Counted from the first letter of the stretch, positions 25,857-34,440 are shown. The stretch is 64,000 bases of DNA from Actinomycetota bacterium (GCA_009702045.1 WLIV01000013.1:24552-88551); one strand, 5' to 3'. Numbers and translations are program-made. Notes: generated by a model from the sequence alone, not told the origin.

Positions 25857-26822
25857 ATGGCGAACGTCATCAGCCCTGAGTCCCGTGTGTACGTCGCGGG
25901 TCACGCCGGTCTTGTCGGCTCAGCCATCGTCCGGCGCCTGCAGGCAGACGGGTTCACGAACATCCTCACCGCCACACGAGCGCAGGTCGACCTGCGCAAC
26001 CAGGCGGAAGTGGCGCACTGGTTCAAGGCCAACCGCCCCGAGTACGTGTTCCTGGTGGCCGGAACCGTCGGCGGCATCATGGCCAACAGCACACGCCCGG
26101 CCGAGTTCATCTACGACAACATGATGATGCACGGCACCGTCGTGAACGCCGCCTACGAGTTCAGTGTCACCAAGCTGCTGTACCTCGGCTCGTCGTGCAT
26201 CTACCCGCGCGAAGCTACGCAGCCGATGAAGGAAGAGGCGTTGCTCACCGGCACGCTGGAACCCACCAACGAGGCCTACGCCATCGCCAAGATCGCCGGC
26301 ATCAAGCTGTGCCAGGCGTACCACCGCCAGTACGGGTGCGACTTCATCTCGGCAATGCCCACCAACCTCTACGGTCCGCAGGACAACTTCGACCTCACCT
26401 CCAGCCACGTGCTCCCTGCGCTGATGCGCAAGTTCCACGACGCTCGTCTGGCGGGCGTGGGCGAAGTGGAGATCTGGGGCACGGGAACACCGCGGCGCGA
26501 GTTCCTCCATGTCGACGACCTCGCCGACGCCTGCCTGCACCTGATGCGCAACTACAGCGATGAGAGCCACATCAACGTCGGCACCGGTATCGACCTGTCG
26601 ATCAAGGAACTGGCCGAGAAGGTGCGCGATCTCATCCACCCGTCGGCCGAACTGCGCTTCGACACATCCAAGCCCGACGGCACGCCGCGCAAGGTGCTCG
26701 ACGTCACCCGTTTGAACGGCACTGGCTGGACCGCCGGCATCGATCTCGACAGCGGTCTCGCCAGCACCTACCAATGGTTCCTCGACCAACAGGGTCAGAA
26801 CATCCGCGGCTTCTCCGCCTGA
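25857..26822 (+). CDS. fcl: GDP-L-fucose synthase
   Basis: This 321-residue short-chain epimerase/reductase makes GDP-L-fucose from GDP-4-keto-6-deoxymannose with NADPH. Visible features are the Rossmann motif VAGHAGLVGSAI near residue 13, SSCIYPREATQPMKEE with the catalytic Ser-Cys, NEAYAIAKIAGIKLC with the Tyr-x3-Lys pair, and NLYGPQDNF with the family signature for substrate binding. Length is normal. The usual partner GDP-mannose dehydratase (gmd) is not in this window. The product is a sugar donor for envelope polysaccharide. Confidence 0.92.
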   Translation: MANVISPESRVYVAGHAGLVGSAIVRRLQADGFTNILTATRAQVDLRNQAEVAHWFKANRPEYVFLVAGTVGGIMANSTRPAEFIYDNMMMHGTVVNAAYEFSVTKLLYLGSSCIYPREATQPMKEEALLTGTLEPTNEAYAIAKIAGIKLCQAYHRQYGCDFISAMPTNLYGPQDNFDLTSSHVLPALMRKFHDARLAGVGEVEIWGTGTPRREFLHVDDLADACLHLMRNYSDESHINVGTGIDLSIKELAEKVRDLIHPSAELRFDTSKPDGTPRKVLDVTRLNGTGWTAGIDLDSGLASTYQWFLDQQGQNIRGFSA

Positions 26823-26823
26823 A

Positions 26824-27120
26824 TCAGCGTCCGCCAGAGCGGCCCTGCATCGGACCCATCTGCCCGTCGAAGTGCATGTTGCCGTCCACGAGGTGACCGC
26901 GACGGTCGCCGCGATCGTGGCCGCCGCCGTCGTGCGAGCCGGCCAAGGCCATCGCCCCGGCACCCAGGCCGAGGCCCACGACACCTGCGGCGACCGCTGT
27001 CACCAGCGAACGCTTCACGCGGCTGGACTTCACAACGACCGGCTCGGCGGGTGACTCTGCGGGTACGACCTGCTCGGTCGTGCCGACGATCTCGTCGGTG
27101 TGTTCGTGTTGCTCATTCAT
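26824..27120 (-). CDS. Small single-helix protein with His/Gly/Asp-rich tail
   Basis: This is a 98-residue protein with an acidic cytoplasmic leader (MNEQHEHTDEIVGTTEQ), one membrane helix (SLVTAVAAGVVGLGLGAGAMALAG, about residues 42-65) and a short outside tail rich in His, Asp and Gly (SHDGGGHDRGDRRGHLVDGNMHFDG). No family is recognised. ATG 27120 is preferred over 27162 because GAGGAG sits eight bases upstream. It converges on the GDP-fucose synthase gene with one base between and diverges from the arsenic operon. Confidence 0.72.
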   Translation of the reverse strand: MNEQHEHTDEIVGTTEQVVPAESPAEPVVVKSSRVKRSLVTAVAAGVVGLGLGAGAMALAGSHDGGGHDRGDRRGHLVDGNMHFDGQMGPMQGRSGGR

Positions 27121-27242
27121 GTCGTGCTCCTCATCGGGGGGAAGGGGTTCCGATGTATTCATGCTGCGCCGCCAACGTGAGATGCGAATCCGAGGAACGT
27201 ACGAGTTGGGTGAGAACGGCATCTGCCGTTCACGACACGTTC

Positions 27243-27260
27243 ACTCAATAGATATTGAGT
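27243..27260. promoter_or_regulatory. Palindromic operator of the ArsR-ArsC fusion operon
   Basis: ACTCAATA-GA-TATTGAGT is a perfect 8-bp inverted repeat with a two-base spacer, ending 30 bases before the ATG of the ArsR-ArsC gene. A weaker half-like ACTGAGTGGATAT follows at 27270-27282. ArsR proteins bind such short palindromes and release DNA on As(III), so autoregulation is inferred. It differs in sequence from the operator at 30569-30621. Confidence 0.7.
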
Positions 27261-27290
27261 CAGTCACCACTGAGTGGATATGGTGTCCTC

Positions 27291-27974
27291 ATGTCGGACC
27301 AGCGGATCGATGAGCTGCACAGAAGGGCGGCGCTGCACGCCGCGCTGGGCGAGCCAGGGCGGCTTGCGATCGTCGACGAATTGGCCGTCAGCGATCGATC
27401 ACCGAAGGAACTCGCCGAACGGTTAGGCATCGCTTCCAATCTGCTCGCTCACCATCTCGATGTGCTCGAGCACGCAGGCCTGATCGCCCGCTTTGCCTCC
27501 GCTGGCGACGGACGGCGCAAGTATGTGCGCCTCGTGCATGATCCCCTGAGCCGCCTGGCGATCGGCACGATCGGTGCGCCCCCGCCAAGCGACATGCTGT
27601 TTCTCTGCAGCCATAATTCGGCGCGATCGCAGCTCGCTGCCGCCATGTGGACAGCACGCACCGGCGCCCACGCGTCATCCGCCGGCACGCACCCCGCACC
27701 CCGCGTGCACCGGGGCGCGGTGGCTGCTGCACGCCGCGCAGGCCTGCGCCTCGATGACGCCGCGCCGCAGCCGATCGGCACCATCAGACCCACCACCCAG
27801 GTGGTGACGGTGTGCGACCATGCCCACGAAGCACTCGCGCCTGCCGCCGACTGGTGGCATTGGTCGATTCCCGATCCAGTCGAGATTGGCACGGCCCTGG
27901 CGTTCGACGCCGCCGTCGCCGAGCTCGACGCGCGCATCTCCACCCTTCTCGCCAACGAACGGACCACACGATGA
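27291..27974 (+). CDS. ArsR regulator fused to LMW-phosphatase-type arsenate reductase
   Basis: This is a 227-residue two-domain protein. Residues 1-95 form an ArsR winged helix ([46 protein letters not shown]). Residues 101-227 form a low-molecular-weight phosphatase-type arsenate reductase with the P-loop [14 protein letters not shown] (Cys106 to Arg112) and a C-terminal IPDP acid loop. It would sense arsenic and also reduce arsenate. The regulator half lacks an ELCVCDL-type Cys pair, so how it binds As(III) is unclear. Its stop overlaps the next ATG by four bases. Confidence 0.88.
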   Translation: MSDQRIDELHRRAALHAALGEPGRLAIVDELAVSDRSPKELAERLGIASNLLAHHLDVLEHAGLIARFASAGDGRRKYVRLVHDPLSRLAIGTIGAPPPSDMLFLCSHNSARSQLAAAMWTARTGAHASSAGTHPAPRVHRGAVAAARRAGLRLDDAAPQPIGTIRPTTQVVTVCDHAHEALAPAADWWHWSIPDPVEIGTALAFDAAVAELDARISTLLANERTTR

Positions 27975-28999
27975 CCACCCGCATCGGCATCAACGGATTC
28001 GGCCGCATGGGCCGCCTCGCAGTGCGCGCGCTACAGCACCAACCCGGGCTCCAGCTCGTGCACGTCAACGAACTGAAGGGTGGCGTGGCCACAGCAGCGC
28101 ACCTGCTCGAATTCGACACGGTTCATGGCCGCTACCAGGGCGCGGTCGGCACCGACGGCGGCAACCTGCTCGTCGACGGCAGCACCGTCACGTTCTCCGA
28201 GCACGCAGCACCGGGCGATATTTCGTGGGGCGATCTCGGCGTCGAGGTGGTCATCGAAGCGACCGGCAAGTTCAAGACCGCCGAGGATCTCCAGCACTAC
28301 TTCGATCGCGGCGTGCGCAAAGTGGTGGTGGCCTGCCCGGTGAAGAGCGACGGCGTGCTGAACATCGTGATGGGTTGCAACGACCACCTCTACGAGCCTG
28401 CCGTACACAACATCGTCACCGCCGCGTCCTGCACCACCAACTGCCTCGCACCAGTGGTGAAGGTGCTGCACGAGTCCATCGGCATTGAACGTGGCGCGAT
28501 CACCACGATGCACGACGTGACCAACACCCAGGTGGTGGTCGACGCACCGCACAAGGATCTGCGGCGAGCACGCTCGGCGCTGAACTCGTTGATCCCCACG
28601 TCCACCGGGTCGGCCACGGCAATCACGATGATCTACCCCGAGCTGCTCGGCAAGCTGAACGGCATTGCCGTACGCATCCCGCTGTTGAACGCCTCACTCA
28701 CCGACGCGGTATTCACTATGAGCCGCGACGTCACCGTCGACGAGGTCAACGGGTTGCTGCGCACCGCGGCGAACGGCCCGCTGCAGGGCATTCTCGGGTT
28801 CGAGGACCGCCCGCTCGTGTCGGCCGACTACACCAACGACACCCGCTCGGGCATCGTCGACGGGCCGTCCACGATGGTGATCGACGGCAGCATGGTGAAG
28901 GTCTTGGTCTGGTACGACAACGAGTACGGCTACGCGTTCCGCCTGGTTGAGTTGACGGCCAAGGTTGCGGCCGCGCTGCACAGCGATTCCTCGTCGTGA
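27971..28999 (+). CDS. Arsenic-island glyceraldehyde-3-phosphate dehydrogenase
   Basis: This is a 342-residue GAPDH with the NAD-binding start [19 protein letters not shown], the catalytic [11 protein letters not shown] (active-site Cys) and the [13 protein letters not shown]-terminus. Genes of this type that adjoin arsJ form 1-arseno-3-phosphoglycerate from arsenate and glyceraldehyde-3-phosphate, which ArsJ then exports. The four-base overlaps with the arsenate reductase fusion (ATGA) and with arsJ (GTGA) put it firmly in the resistance operon. A housekeeping role is unlikely from this context. Confidence 0.9.
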   Translation: MTTRIGINGFGRMGRLAVRALQHQPGLQLVHVNELKGGVATAAHLLEFDTVHGRYQGAVGTDGGNLLVDGSTVTFSEHAAPGDISWGDLGVEVVIEATGKFKTAEDLQHYFDRGVRKVVVACPVKSDGVLNIVMGCNDHLYEPAVHNIVTAASCTTNCLAPVVKVLHESIGIERGAITTMHDVTNTQVVVDAPHKDLRRARSALNSLIPTSTGSATAITMIYPELLGKLNGIAVRIPLLNASLTDAVFTMSRDVTVDEVNGLLRTAANGPLQGILGFEDRPLVSADYTNDTRSGIVDGPSTMVIDGSMVKVLVWYDNEYGYAFRLVELTAKVAAALHSDSSS

Positions 29000-30201
29000 A
29001 GCTGCGCAACTATGCGCTGGTGACGGCGGGGTACTGGGTCTTCACACTCACCGACGGCGCACTGCGGATGCTCGTGCTGTTGCACTTCAACGAACTCGGC
29101 TACTCGCCGGTCTCGATCGCGTTCTTGTTTCTCGCCTACGAATTCATGGGCATCCTCACCAACCTGCTCGGCGGCTGGGTGGGCGCACGGCGCGGGCTGA
29201 ACCGCACGCTGGTCGCCGGCCTCGGACTGCAGATCGTGGCCCTCGCCGCGCTGACATTTGAGCGCGCGTCGTGGCAGACCTGGTTCGCGGTGACATTCGT
29301 GATGGCGGCGCAGGCACTGTCGGGTATCGCCAAAGACCTCACCAAGATGAGCTCCAAGAGCGCGGTGAAGACCGTCGCCGGCGACGCCGATGGTGCCTTG
29401 TTCCGGATGGTGGCGGTCCTCACCGGTTCGAAGAACGCGCTGAAAGGGGTCGGGTTCTTCCTCGGAGCCTGGCTGCTGTCGGCGATCGGCTACGACGATG
29501 CGCTCTGGTCAATGGCGGCTGCGCTCGCCGTCACCGTCGTTGCCCTACTGATCTTCTTGAACGAGGACATCGGCAAGTCGAAGAAGAAGCCGCCGTTGCG
29601 CTCGGTGCTGTCGAAGTCGACGGCCATCAACCGCCTGTCGGCCGCTCGCTTCTTCCTGTTCGGCGCCCGCGACATCTGGTTCGTGGTGGCACTGCCCGTG
29701 TTTCTCTCCGACCACCTCGGCTGGTCGCACAGTGGGGTCGGCGGCTTCCTGGCGGTGTGGGTCATCGGCTACGGCATCATCCAGTCGCTCGCCCCGCGAA
29801 TTCTCAGCCGTGGCGACACGAAGGTCGACGAGGTGAAGGCCACACAGCAGTGGGCGTTCATGCTCGGCATCGTCTCCGCGGCCATCGCCGTGCTCGTGGC
29901 ATTCGACATCGCCACCACCGTGGCAATCGTCGGCGGACTGATCGTGTTCGGCATCGTGTTCGCGATGAACTCATCGCTGCACTCGTACCTCGTGCTCGCC
30001 TACGCCGACGACGAGGACGTGGCGCTCGACGTCGGCTTCTACTACTCGGCCAACGCAGCCGGTCGCCTCGTGGGCACGCTGCTCTCGGGTGTGCTGTACC
30101 TGCAGGGCGGGCTCGCCGCAGCGCTGTGGGGTTCGGCCCTGTTTGTAATGGCCACCTGGCTGCTGTCGCTGCGCCTGCCCCCGTTGCCCACTGGCGACTG
30201 A
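28996..30201 (+). CDS. arsJ: ArsJ organoarsenical efflux permease (MFS)
   Basis: This 401-residue MFS protein has about 12 membrane helices. Family-typical stretches include [27 protein letters not shown] at the start, [18 protein letters not shown], and [20 protein letters not shown] in the second half. ArsJ exports 1-arseno-3-phosphoglycerate made by the adjacent GAPDH, giving arsenate resistance without reduction. The GTG start overlaps the GAPDH stop (GTGA). It converges on the second ArsR gene with two bases between the stop codons. Confidence 0.93.
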   Translation: MKLRNYALVTAGYWVFTLTDGALRMLVLLHFNELGYSPVSIAFLFLAYEFMGILTNLLGGWVGARRGLNRTLVAGLGLQIVALAALTFERASWQTWFAVTFVMAAQALSGIAKDLTKMSSKSAVKTVAGDADGALFRMVAVLTGSKNALKGVGFFLGAWLLSAIGYDDALWSMAAALAVTVVALLIFLNEDIGKSKKKPPLRSVLSKSTAINRLSAARFFLFGARDIWFVVALPVFLSDHLGWSHSGVGGFLAVWVIGYGIIQSLAPRILSRGDTKVDEVKATQQWAFMLGIVSAAIAVLVAFDIATTVAIVGGLIVFGIVFAMNSSLHSYLVLAYADDEDVALDVGFYYSANAAGRLVGTLLSGVLYLQGGLAAALWGSALFVMATWLLSLRLPPLPTGD

Positions 30202-30203
30202 GC

Positions 30204-30539
30204 TCAGCCGAGCGCGAGCTTCAACGCGTCGACGCGCTGCTGCTCGACGCGGTACCAGGCCCACGTGCCGCGCTTCTCGCTGGCGACGAGACCTGCCTCG
30301 CGCAGCACCTTGAGGTGATGGCTGACCGTCGGCTGCGAGCGGCCGGAGGGTTCGACGAGATCGCACACGCACGCGCCGTCGGCGCCAGCCGAGGTGATCA
30401 GCGACAACAGGTGCAGGCGCACGGGATCGGCGAGCGCGGCGAACCCCTTCGCCAACTCCGCCGCATCGCGTTCGTCGAAGGACGCACTGCCGACCGGCGC
30501 GCAGCAGACCACGGGGATCTTCGCCTTGATGCTGCCCAT
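30204..30539 (-). CDS. arsR: ArsR-family As(III)-responsive repressor
   Basis: This is a 111-residue winged-helix repressor. The recognition helix region is SQPTVSHHLKVLREAGLV, followed by the wing EKRGTWAWYRV. It carries Cys57-Val-Cys59 (ACVCDL), the usual ArsR metal site at the start of the DNA-reading region, and an N-terminal Cys12-Cys13 pair that could add a third ligand as in type 1 variants. It is divergent from the ArsI-like gene across a region with an inverted operator pair (30569-30621), so it probably represses itself and the arsI-acr3 unit. Confidence 0.9.
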   Translation of the reverse strand: MGSIKAKIPVVCCAPVGSASFDERDAAELAKGFAALADPVRLHLLSLITSAGADGACVCDLVEPSGRSQPTVSHHLKVLREAGLVASEKRGTWAWYRVEQQRVDALKLALG

Positions 30540-30568
30540 CTGCCCCTCCCGAAAAATCTGTCGCGTTG

Positions 30569-30621
30569 TATTGACAATGATCGATGTATCCGTAGGATGA
30601 GCACATCGACGGATGTCAATA
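30569..30621. promoter_or_regulatory. Inverted ArsR operator pair with embedded promoter
   Basis: Two 18-base sites in opposite orientation, both TATTGACA-N4-TCGATG, lie at 30569-30586 (plus) and 30604-30621 (minus), 17 bases apart. In the plus direction TTGACA at 30571-30576 and TAGGAT at 30593-30598 (16-base spacer) make a sigma-70-like promoter for the ArsI-like gene. Repressor binding would cover the -35 element on each strand. Assignment to the divergent ArsR is by position. Confidence 0.72.
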
Positions 30622-30653
30622 TACTGCGTCCGCCTGCCTGAAAGGAACCCTCC

Positions 30654-31073
30654 ATGTCACGAGTTCAACTGGCCCTCAACGTCTCCAACCTCGAGGACGC
30701 GATCGCGTTCTACTCCACACTGTTCGGCACCCAGCCGGCCAAGGTACGCGAGGGCTACGCCAACTTTGCGATTGCCGAACCTCCGCTGAAGCTCGTGCTC
30801 ATCGAAGGCGGCGGCACCCCCGGCACGCTGAACCACCTCGGCGTCGAGGTGGAGAACAGCGACCTCGTCGGCGCAGCCATCACCCGGCTGCAGGCCGAAG
30901 GGCTGCCCACCACGGTCGAGGAGCAGACCAGCTGTTGCTACGCCGTGCAGGACAAGGTGTGGGTACATGGCCCCGACGCCGAGCCGTGGGAGGTGTACAC
31001 CGTGCTCGCCGATGCGCCCGCCATGGCCAAGGTGGCCGCGGAACCGGTGACGCTCGGCCGCGCGTGCTGCTGA
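30654..31073 (+). CDS. arsI: ArsI/CadI-type dioxygenase (C-As lyase)
   Basis: This is a 139-residue vicinal-oxygen-chelate protein. Candidate Fe(II) ligands are Gln5, His61 (TLNHLGVEV) and Glu113 (PWEVYT), and the arsenic-binding vicinal pair Cys94-Cys95 occurs in TSCCYAVQDKVWV. ArsI cleaves the carbon-arsenic bond of trivalent organoarsenicals such as MAs(III). The closely related CadI proteins share most of this pattern, so the exact substrate is open. The protein ends GRACC. GAAAGGAA precedes the ATG. Confidence 0.87.
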   Translation: MSRVQLALNVSNLEDAIAFYSTLFGTQPAKVREGYANFAIAEPPLKLVLIEGGGTPGTLNHLGVEVENSDLVGAAITRLQAEGLPTTVEEQTSCCYAVQDKVWVHGPDAEPWEVYTVLADAPAMAKVAAEPVTLGRACC

Positions 31074-31091
31074 GTGCGGCACACTGCTGAC

Positions 31092-32141
31092 ATGACCGAA
31101 ACGTCGGCGCCGCGCCTGTCCACGCTCGACCGGTTGTTGCCGGTATGGATCGGCGCGGCGATGGTGTTGGGGCTGGGCCTCGGGCGGGTATTTCCCGACC
31201 TGAACGACCAGCTCGACAAAGTGAAGCTCGGCACCGTGTCGCTGCCGATCGCCATCGGCCTACTGGTGATGATGTACCCGGTGCTGGCCAAGGTGAAGTA
31301 CAAGTCGCTCGGCCATGTCGTCGCCGACCGCCGTTCGCTGCTGGTGTCACTCGGCATCACCTGGCTGATCGGCCCAGCGGTGATGTTCGCCCTCGCCTGG
31401 CTGACGCTGCCCGATCTGCCCGAATACCGCACCGGCCTGATCATCGTCGGCATCGCCCCGTGCATTGCGATGGTGCTCATCTGGATCGACCTGGCGGGCG
31501 GCGACCGCGAACTCGCTGCGGTGCTCGTCGCGATCAACTCGATCATCCAGATCGTCGCCTACTCGGTACTCGGCTACTTCTACCTCCGCCTGCTGCCAGG
31601 GTGGTTGGGGCTCGACAGCAAGGGCATCGATGTCACCGTCTGGTCGATCGCCAAGTCGGTGCTCATCTTCCTCGGGGTTCCCCTGTTGGCCGGGTTCCTC
31701 ACGCGCACATTCGGCGAACGCGCCAAAGGCGCCGAGTGGTACGAAGGCACGTTCCTGCCGCGCATCGGCCCCATCGCGCTCTACGGACTGCTGTTCACCA
31801 TCGTCCTGCTGTTCGCACTACAGGGCGACCGCATCACCAACCAACCGCTCGACGTGGCCCGTATCGCCCTGCCGTTGCTGGCCTACTTCGCAATCATGTG
31901 GTTCGGCACGTTCTGGGTGGGACGGCGCATGCACCTGTCGTACGAACGCGATGCCACGATCGCGTTCACCGCTGCAGGCAACAACTTCGAACTCGCCATC
32001 GCCGTAGCCATCGCCGTGTTCGGCGTCTCGTCCGGGCAAGCGCTCGCCGGTGTCGTCGGCCCACTCATCGAGGTGCCTGTTCTCGTCGGCCTGGTCTATG
32101 TCTCGCGCTACCTGCGGCCACGGTTCACCGCGCCTATGTGA
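31092..32141 (+). CDS. acr3: ACR3-family arsenite efflux permease
   Basis: This 349-residue membrane protein has ten hydrophobic segments. The ACR3 hallmark cysteine lies in GIAPCIAMVLIW (Cys124, TM4), and the other family motif AAGNNFELAIAVAIAVFG with the conserved Glu lies near residue 300. It extrudes As(III), the product of arsenate reductase, driven by proton motive force. It sits 18 bases after arsI and probably shares its transcript and the ArsR operator. Confidence 0.94.
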   Translation: MTETSAPRLSTLDRLLPVWIGAAMVLGLGLGRVFPDLNDQLDKVKLGTVSLPIAIGLLVMMYPVLAKVKYKSLGHVVADRRSLLVSLGITWLIGPAVMFALAWLTLPDLPEYRTGLIIVGIAPCIAMVLIWIDLAGGDRELAAVLVAINSIIQIVAYSVLGYFYLRLLPGWLGLDSKGIDVTVWSIAKSVLIFLGVPLLAGFLTRTFGERAKGAEWYEGTFLPRIGPIALYGLLFTIVLLFALQGDRITNQPLDVARIALPLLAYFAIMWFGTFWVGRRMHLSYERDATIAFTAAGNNFELAIAVAIAVFGVSSGQALAGVVGPLIEVPVLVGLVYVSRYLRPRFTAPM

Positions 32142-32153
32142 AAGGCTGAACGA

Positions 32154-32729
32154 ATGGCCACGACCGACGACACCGTTCGCCGACGCGACGCCGTTCGCAC
32201 CCGCCAGGCCCTGCTGAGCTCGGCGCGGGAGTTGTTTGGAGCCAAGGGATACGCCGGCACCACACTGCGCCAGATCGGCGAGCGCGCTGGCGTCGACCCG
32301 GCGCTCGTTGCCCGTTACTTCGGCAGCAAGACCGCGATCTACATTGCGTCCATCGAGGCCGACGGCCCCACTGCTGACGCAGCAACAACGCAGGTATTTG
32401 CGCAAGGAATCGTCGACCGTCTCATCGAGCGCATCACTCGTGTCGGGGCCAGTCCGCTGCTGCAAGCCGTCGTGCTGCCAACCTCCGACGACGAGGTGCG
32501 CGACGCGGCGAGGCGCATCATCAACGAGCGCACCATCACGCCGCTGTTGCAGGAGACCGAACCATCAAGTCTCGACCGGCCACGGCTGCGGGCGGAGATC
32601 GCGGCGGCTGCGCTCACCGGCATTGTGCTCGCCCGTTCGGCCGGGCTGTTCGAGACACTTGCCGCAGCCGACCACGACGATGTCGTCGAACTCACGCTGC
32701 GCACCATTCGCCCGATCCTCGAAGCCTGA
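32154..32729 (+). CDS. TetR-family regulator
   Basis: This is a 191-residue TetR protein. The N-terminal HTH is RTRQALLSSARELFGAKGYAGTTLRQIGERAGVDPALVARYFGSKTAIY (residues 15-63), followed by a helical ligand domain. It begins 12 bases after acr3, so it may be the last gene of the arsenic transcript, although TetR proteins are not usual arsenic sensors. Its target is unknown. The stop codon is seven bases from the stop of the convergent DNA methylase gene. Confidence 0.87.
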   Translation: MATTDDTVRRRDAVRTRQALLSSARELFGAKGYAGTTLRQIGERAGVDPALVARYFGSKTAIYIASIEADGPTADAATTQVFAQGIVDRLIERITRVGASPLLQAVVLPTSDDEVRDAARRIINERTITPLLQETEPSSLDRPRLRAEIAAAALTGIVLARSAGLFETLAAADHDDVVELTLRTIRPILEA

Positions 32730-32736
32730 CGGTCAA

Positions 32737-33807
32737 CTACCTGGCACCAACGCGTTCCCGCTCCGACATGAACGGCTTTGTCATTCGCGTCACCGCCGTC
32801 CGTGGGCCGGCCACCACCACCCACTCCTTGTTGCGCACGTGCGAGACCTCGCCGACCAGTGCTCCATTGGGGTTGTACACACCGATCTGCGCTCCGATGT
32901 AGCGCCGCGAATCGAAGGCCAACATGCGCACGGTTTGGAAGCGATCACACATCGCGACGAGTTGCTCGCGCTCCACCCATGACTCGTCGTTGTAGGACAG
33001 CACCAGTACCTCGGCATCGATGGCAGCCACCGTCTCGGCCAAGGCGGTAGGCATGTCCTTCTTCGAGTTGAACATGCTCTTGGTAGCACCGTCGCGGCTG
33101 TCGATGCGCTTGCACGCAACGCCGTAGTGCTCGGGCCGATCCCACGCCACGAGCGTTTCGAAGATGTGGTAGTTCGTGAAGTAGCGGTGCTGGTTGTACG
33201 GCGGGTCGAGGTACGCGAGGTCGAACGATCCCAGTGTCGGCGCCAACTCCAACGCATCGCCACGTACGGCCGAACCACTTCCCTCCACCAGCGCTGGCGC
33301 CCGCAGCTCGAGATCGCGATGCGCGCGGGGCGCCCACTGTTTCAGGTACGCCATGTGCATACCGGTCGTCGAGTCCACCCGGTCGGCAGCGAGGATCAGG
33401 CTCGTCAACAGGATCGGGTACAACGGCGAACCGGAGAAGTCGCGCTCGATCGCATCGCGGATCGCATCGACTCGCGCGCCGTTCTTGGGTTGGAAGAAGC
33501 GCGACTGCTCGCAGAACGTCTCGGTGAAGTACCCGGGTTCGCCGGGCAGCGCTGAGAGGTGCAAGAGCGCATCAGTGAGTTCCGCCTGGTCGATGTCCGA
33601 CGCCGAGGTCTCGATCCAGCAGCGAGCGAACACCTCCGAGTAGCGCGCACAATCCACCGCTGTCACCGTCCCTCCGCGGCGCTTGAACTCCTGCGCGACG
33701 CGGGTAGTGCCGGTGAACAGGTCGAGCGCCGTGCTGGCTCGCGAGCGCGTGAACAGGTCGCCCAGCACGGGCAGCAGTCGCCGCTTCGAGCCGAGGTACT
33801 TGATCAC
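32737..33807 (-). CDS. Orphan D12-class adenine-specific DNA methyltransferase
   Basis: This 356-residue enzyme methylates N6 of adenine in a DNA site. It starts VIKYLGSKRRLLP, the typical D12 N-terminus for SAM binding, followed by ALDLFTGTTRVAQEFKRRG (motif I) and the catalytic DLAYLDPPYNQHRYFTNYHIFETL (motif IV, DPPY). No restriction endonuclease or specificity subunit lies nearby, so it is probably an orphan with a regulatory or protective role. The GTG is chosen because it begins exactly at the family N-terminus. Confidence 0.88.
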   Translation of the reverse strand: MIKYLGSKRRLLPVLGDLFTRSRASTALDLFTGTTRVAQEFKRRGGTVTAVDCARYSEVFARCWIETSASDIDQAELTDALLHLSALPGEPGYFTETFCEQSRFFQPKNGARVDAIRDAIERDFSGSPLYPILLTSLILAADRVDSTTGMHMAYLKQWAPRAHRDLELRAPALVEGSGSAVRGDALELAPTLGSFDLAYLDPPYNQHRYFTNYHIFETLVAWDRPEHYGVACKRIDSRDGATKSMFNSKKDMPTALAETVAAIDAEVLVLSYNDESWVEREQLVAMCDRFQTVRMLAFDSRRYIGAQIGVYNPNGALVGEVSHVRNKEWVVVAGPRTAVTRMTKPFMSERERVGAR

Positions 33808-33844
33808 CCCGCCATTGTCGTACACGCGGCTGCCACAGCGCTGC

Positions 33845-34357
33845 TCAGTACGGCTCCACCGCCGGCCCATCCGGGTCGGCACCGACCATCCGCTGCCGCG
33901 CCGTCTGCCCACGCTTGCTCGCGGCAACCACCCCCGTCACAGCGCCCAGACCGAACGTGGGCATGTTGCCGTAGACGGTCTCGACCGTGGCGTCGGAGAG
34001 CATGATCGTCTCGTGGTAGATGCCCACCGAGCCGTTGTCGCGCACACGCCGGTTGAACGACCGCCACGCTGGCAGGTGCGCCGCCGATGTCGACTTTGAG
34101 TACGCCTCGAGCTTCTCAAAGGACTCCCAGTACTGCCACACCAAGGTGGTACGGCCCGACAGGAACGTGCGCGGCTTGCCCACGAGGCCCAGCTCCGGGT
34201 TCTTCTGCAGTTCGATGAGCATGCGCGGCATCGCGATCACCACAGGCAGCCACTTCCACGGCTTCCAGAGTTGGTTGAAGCGCATCCCGATGAGAAACAG
34301 CACCGCGCCATCTGCCCCGACATCAGCCGAGAATCTGCCCTTGTTGATCGTCGCCAT
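33845..34357 (-). CDS. DUF4188 family protein
   Basis: This is a 170-residue protein of the DUF4188 family. Characteristic parts are GRFSADVGADGAVLFLIGMRFNQLWKPWKW, MPRMLIELQKNPELGLVG and TTLVWQYWESFEKLEAYSKSTSAAHLPAWRSFN, a ferredoxin-like fold related to small monooxygenases. Function is not established. It is divergent from a TetR-family gene, with a promoter and a 19-base palindrome between, so it is probably the target of that regulator. Confidence 0.85.
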   Translation of the reverse strand: MATINKGRFSADVGADGAVLFLIGMRFNQLWKPWKWLPVVIAMPRMLIELQKNPELGLVGKPRTFLSGRTTLVWQYWESFEKLEAYSKSTSAAHLPAWRSFNRRVRDNGSVGIYHETIMLSDATVETVYGNMPTFGLGAVTGVVAASKRGQTARQRMVGADPDGPAVEPY

Positions 34358-34375
34358 GCGTCGCTCCCGTCCTTC

Positions 34376-34394
34376 ATGTGAATGGTGTTCACAT
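34376..34394. promoter_or_regulatory. TetR-type operator palindrome
   Basis: ATGTGAA-TGGTG-TTCACAT is a perfect 7-bp inverted repeat with a five-base spacer. A third related half, AATGTGAAC, lies at 34402-34410. The palindrome overlaps the -10 element of the leftward promoter (34391-34396). It lies in the 83-base gap shared by the DUF4188 gene and the TetR gene, so binding would repress the former and probably both. Confidence 0.8.
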
Positions 34395-34418
34395 TATCAG
34401 GAATGTGAACGCTGTCAA
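34391..34418 (-). promoter_or_regulatory. Sigma-70-like promoter of the DUF4188 gene
   Basis: On the minus strand, TTGACA (34418-34413) and TAATGT (34396-34391) are 16 bases apart, 34 bases before the ATG of the DUF4188 gene. The -35 is a perfect consensus. The -10 overlaps the palindromic operator. Confidence 0.72.
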
Positions 34419-34440
34419 CATCCTGTGCCAGACTGCCCGC

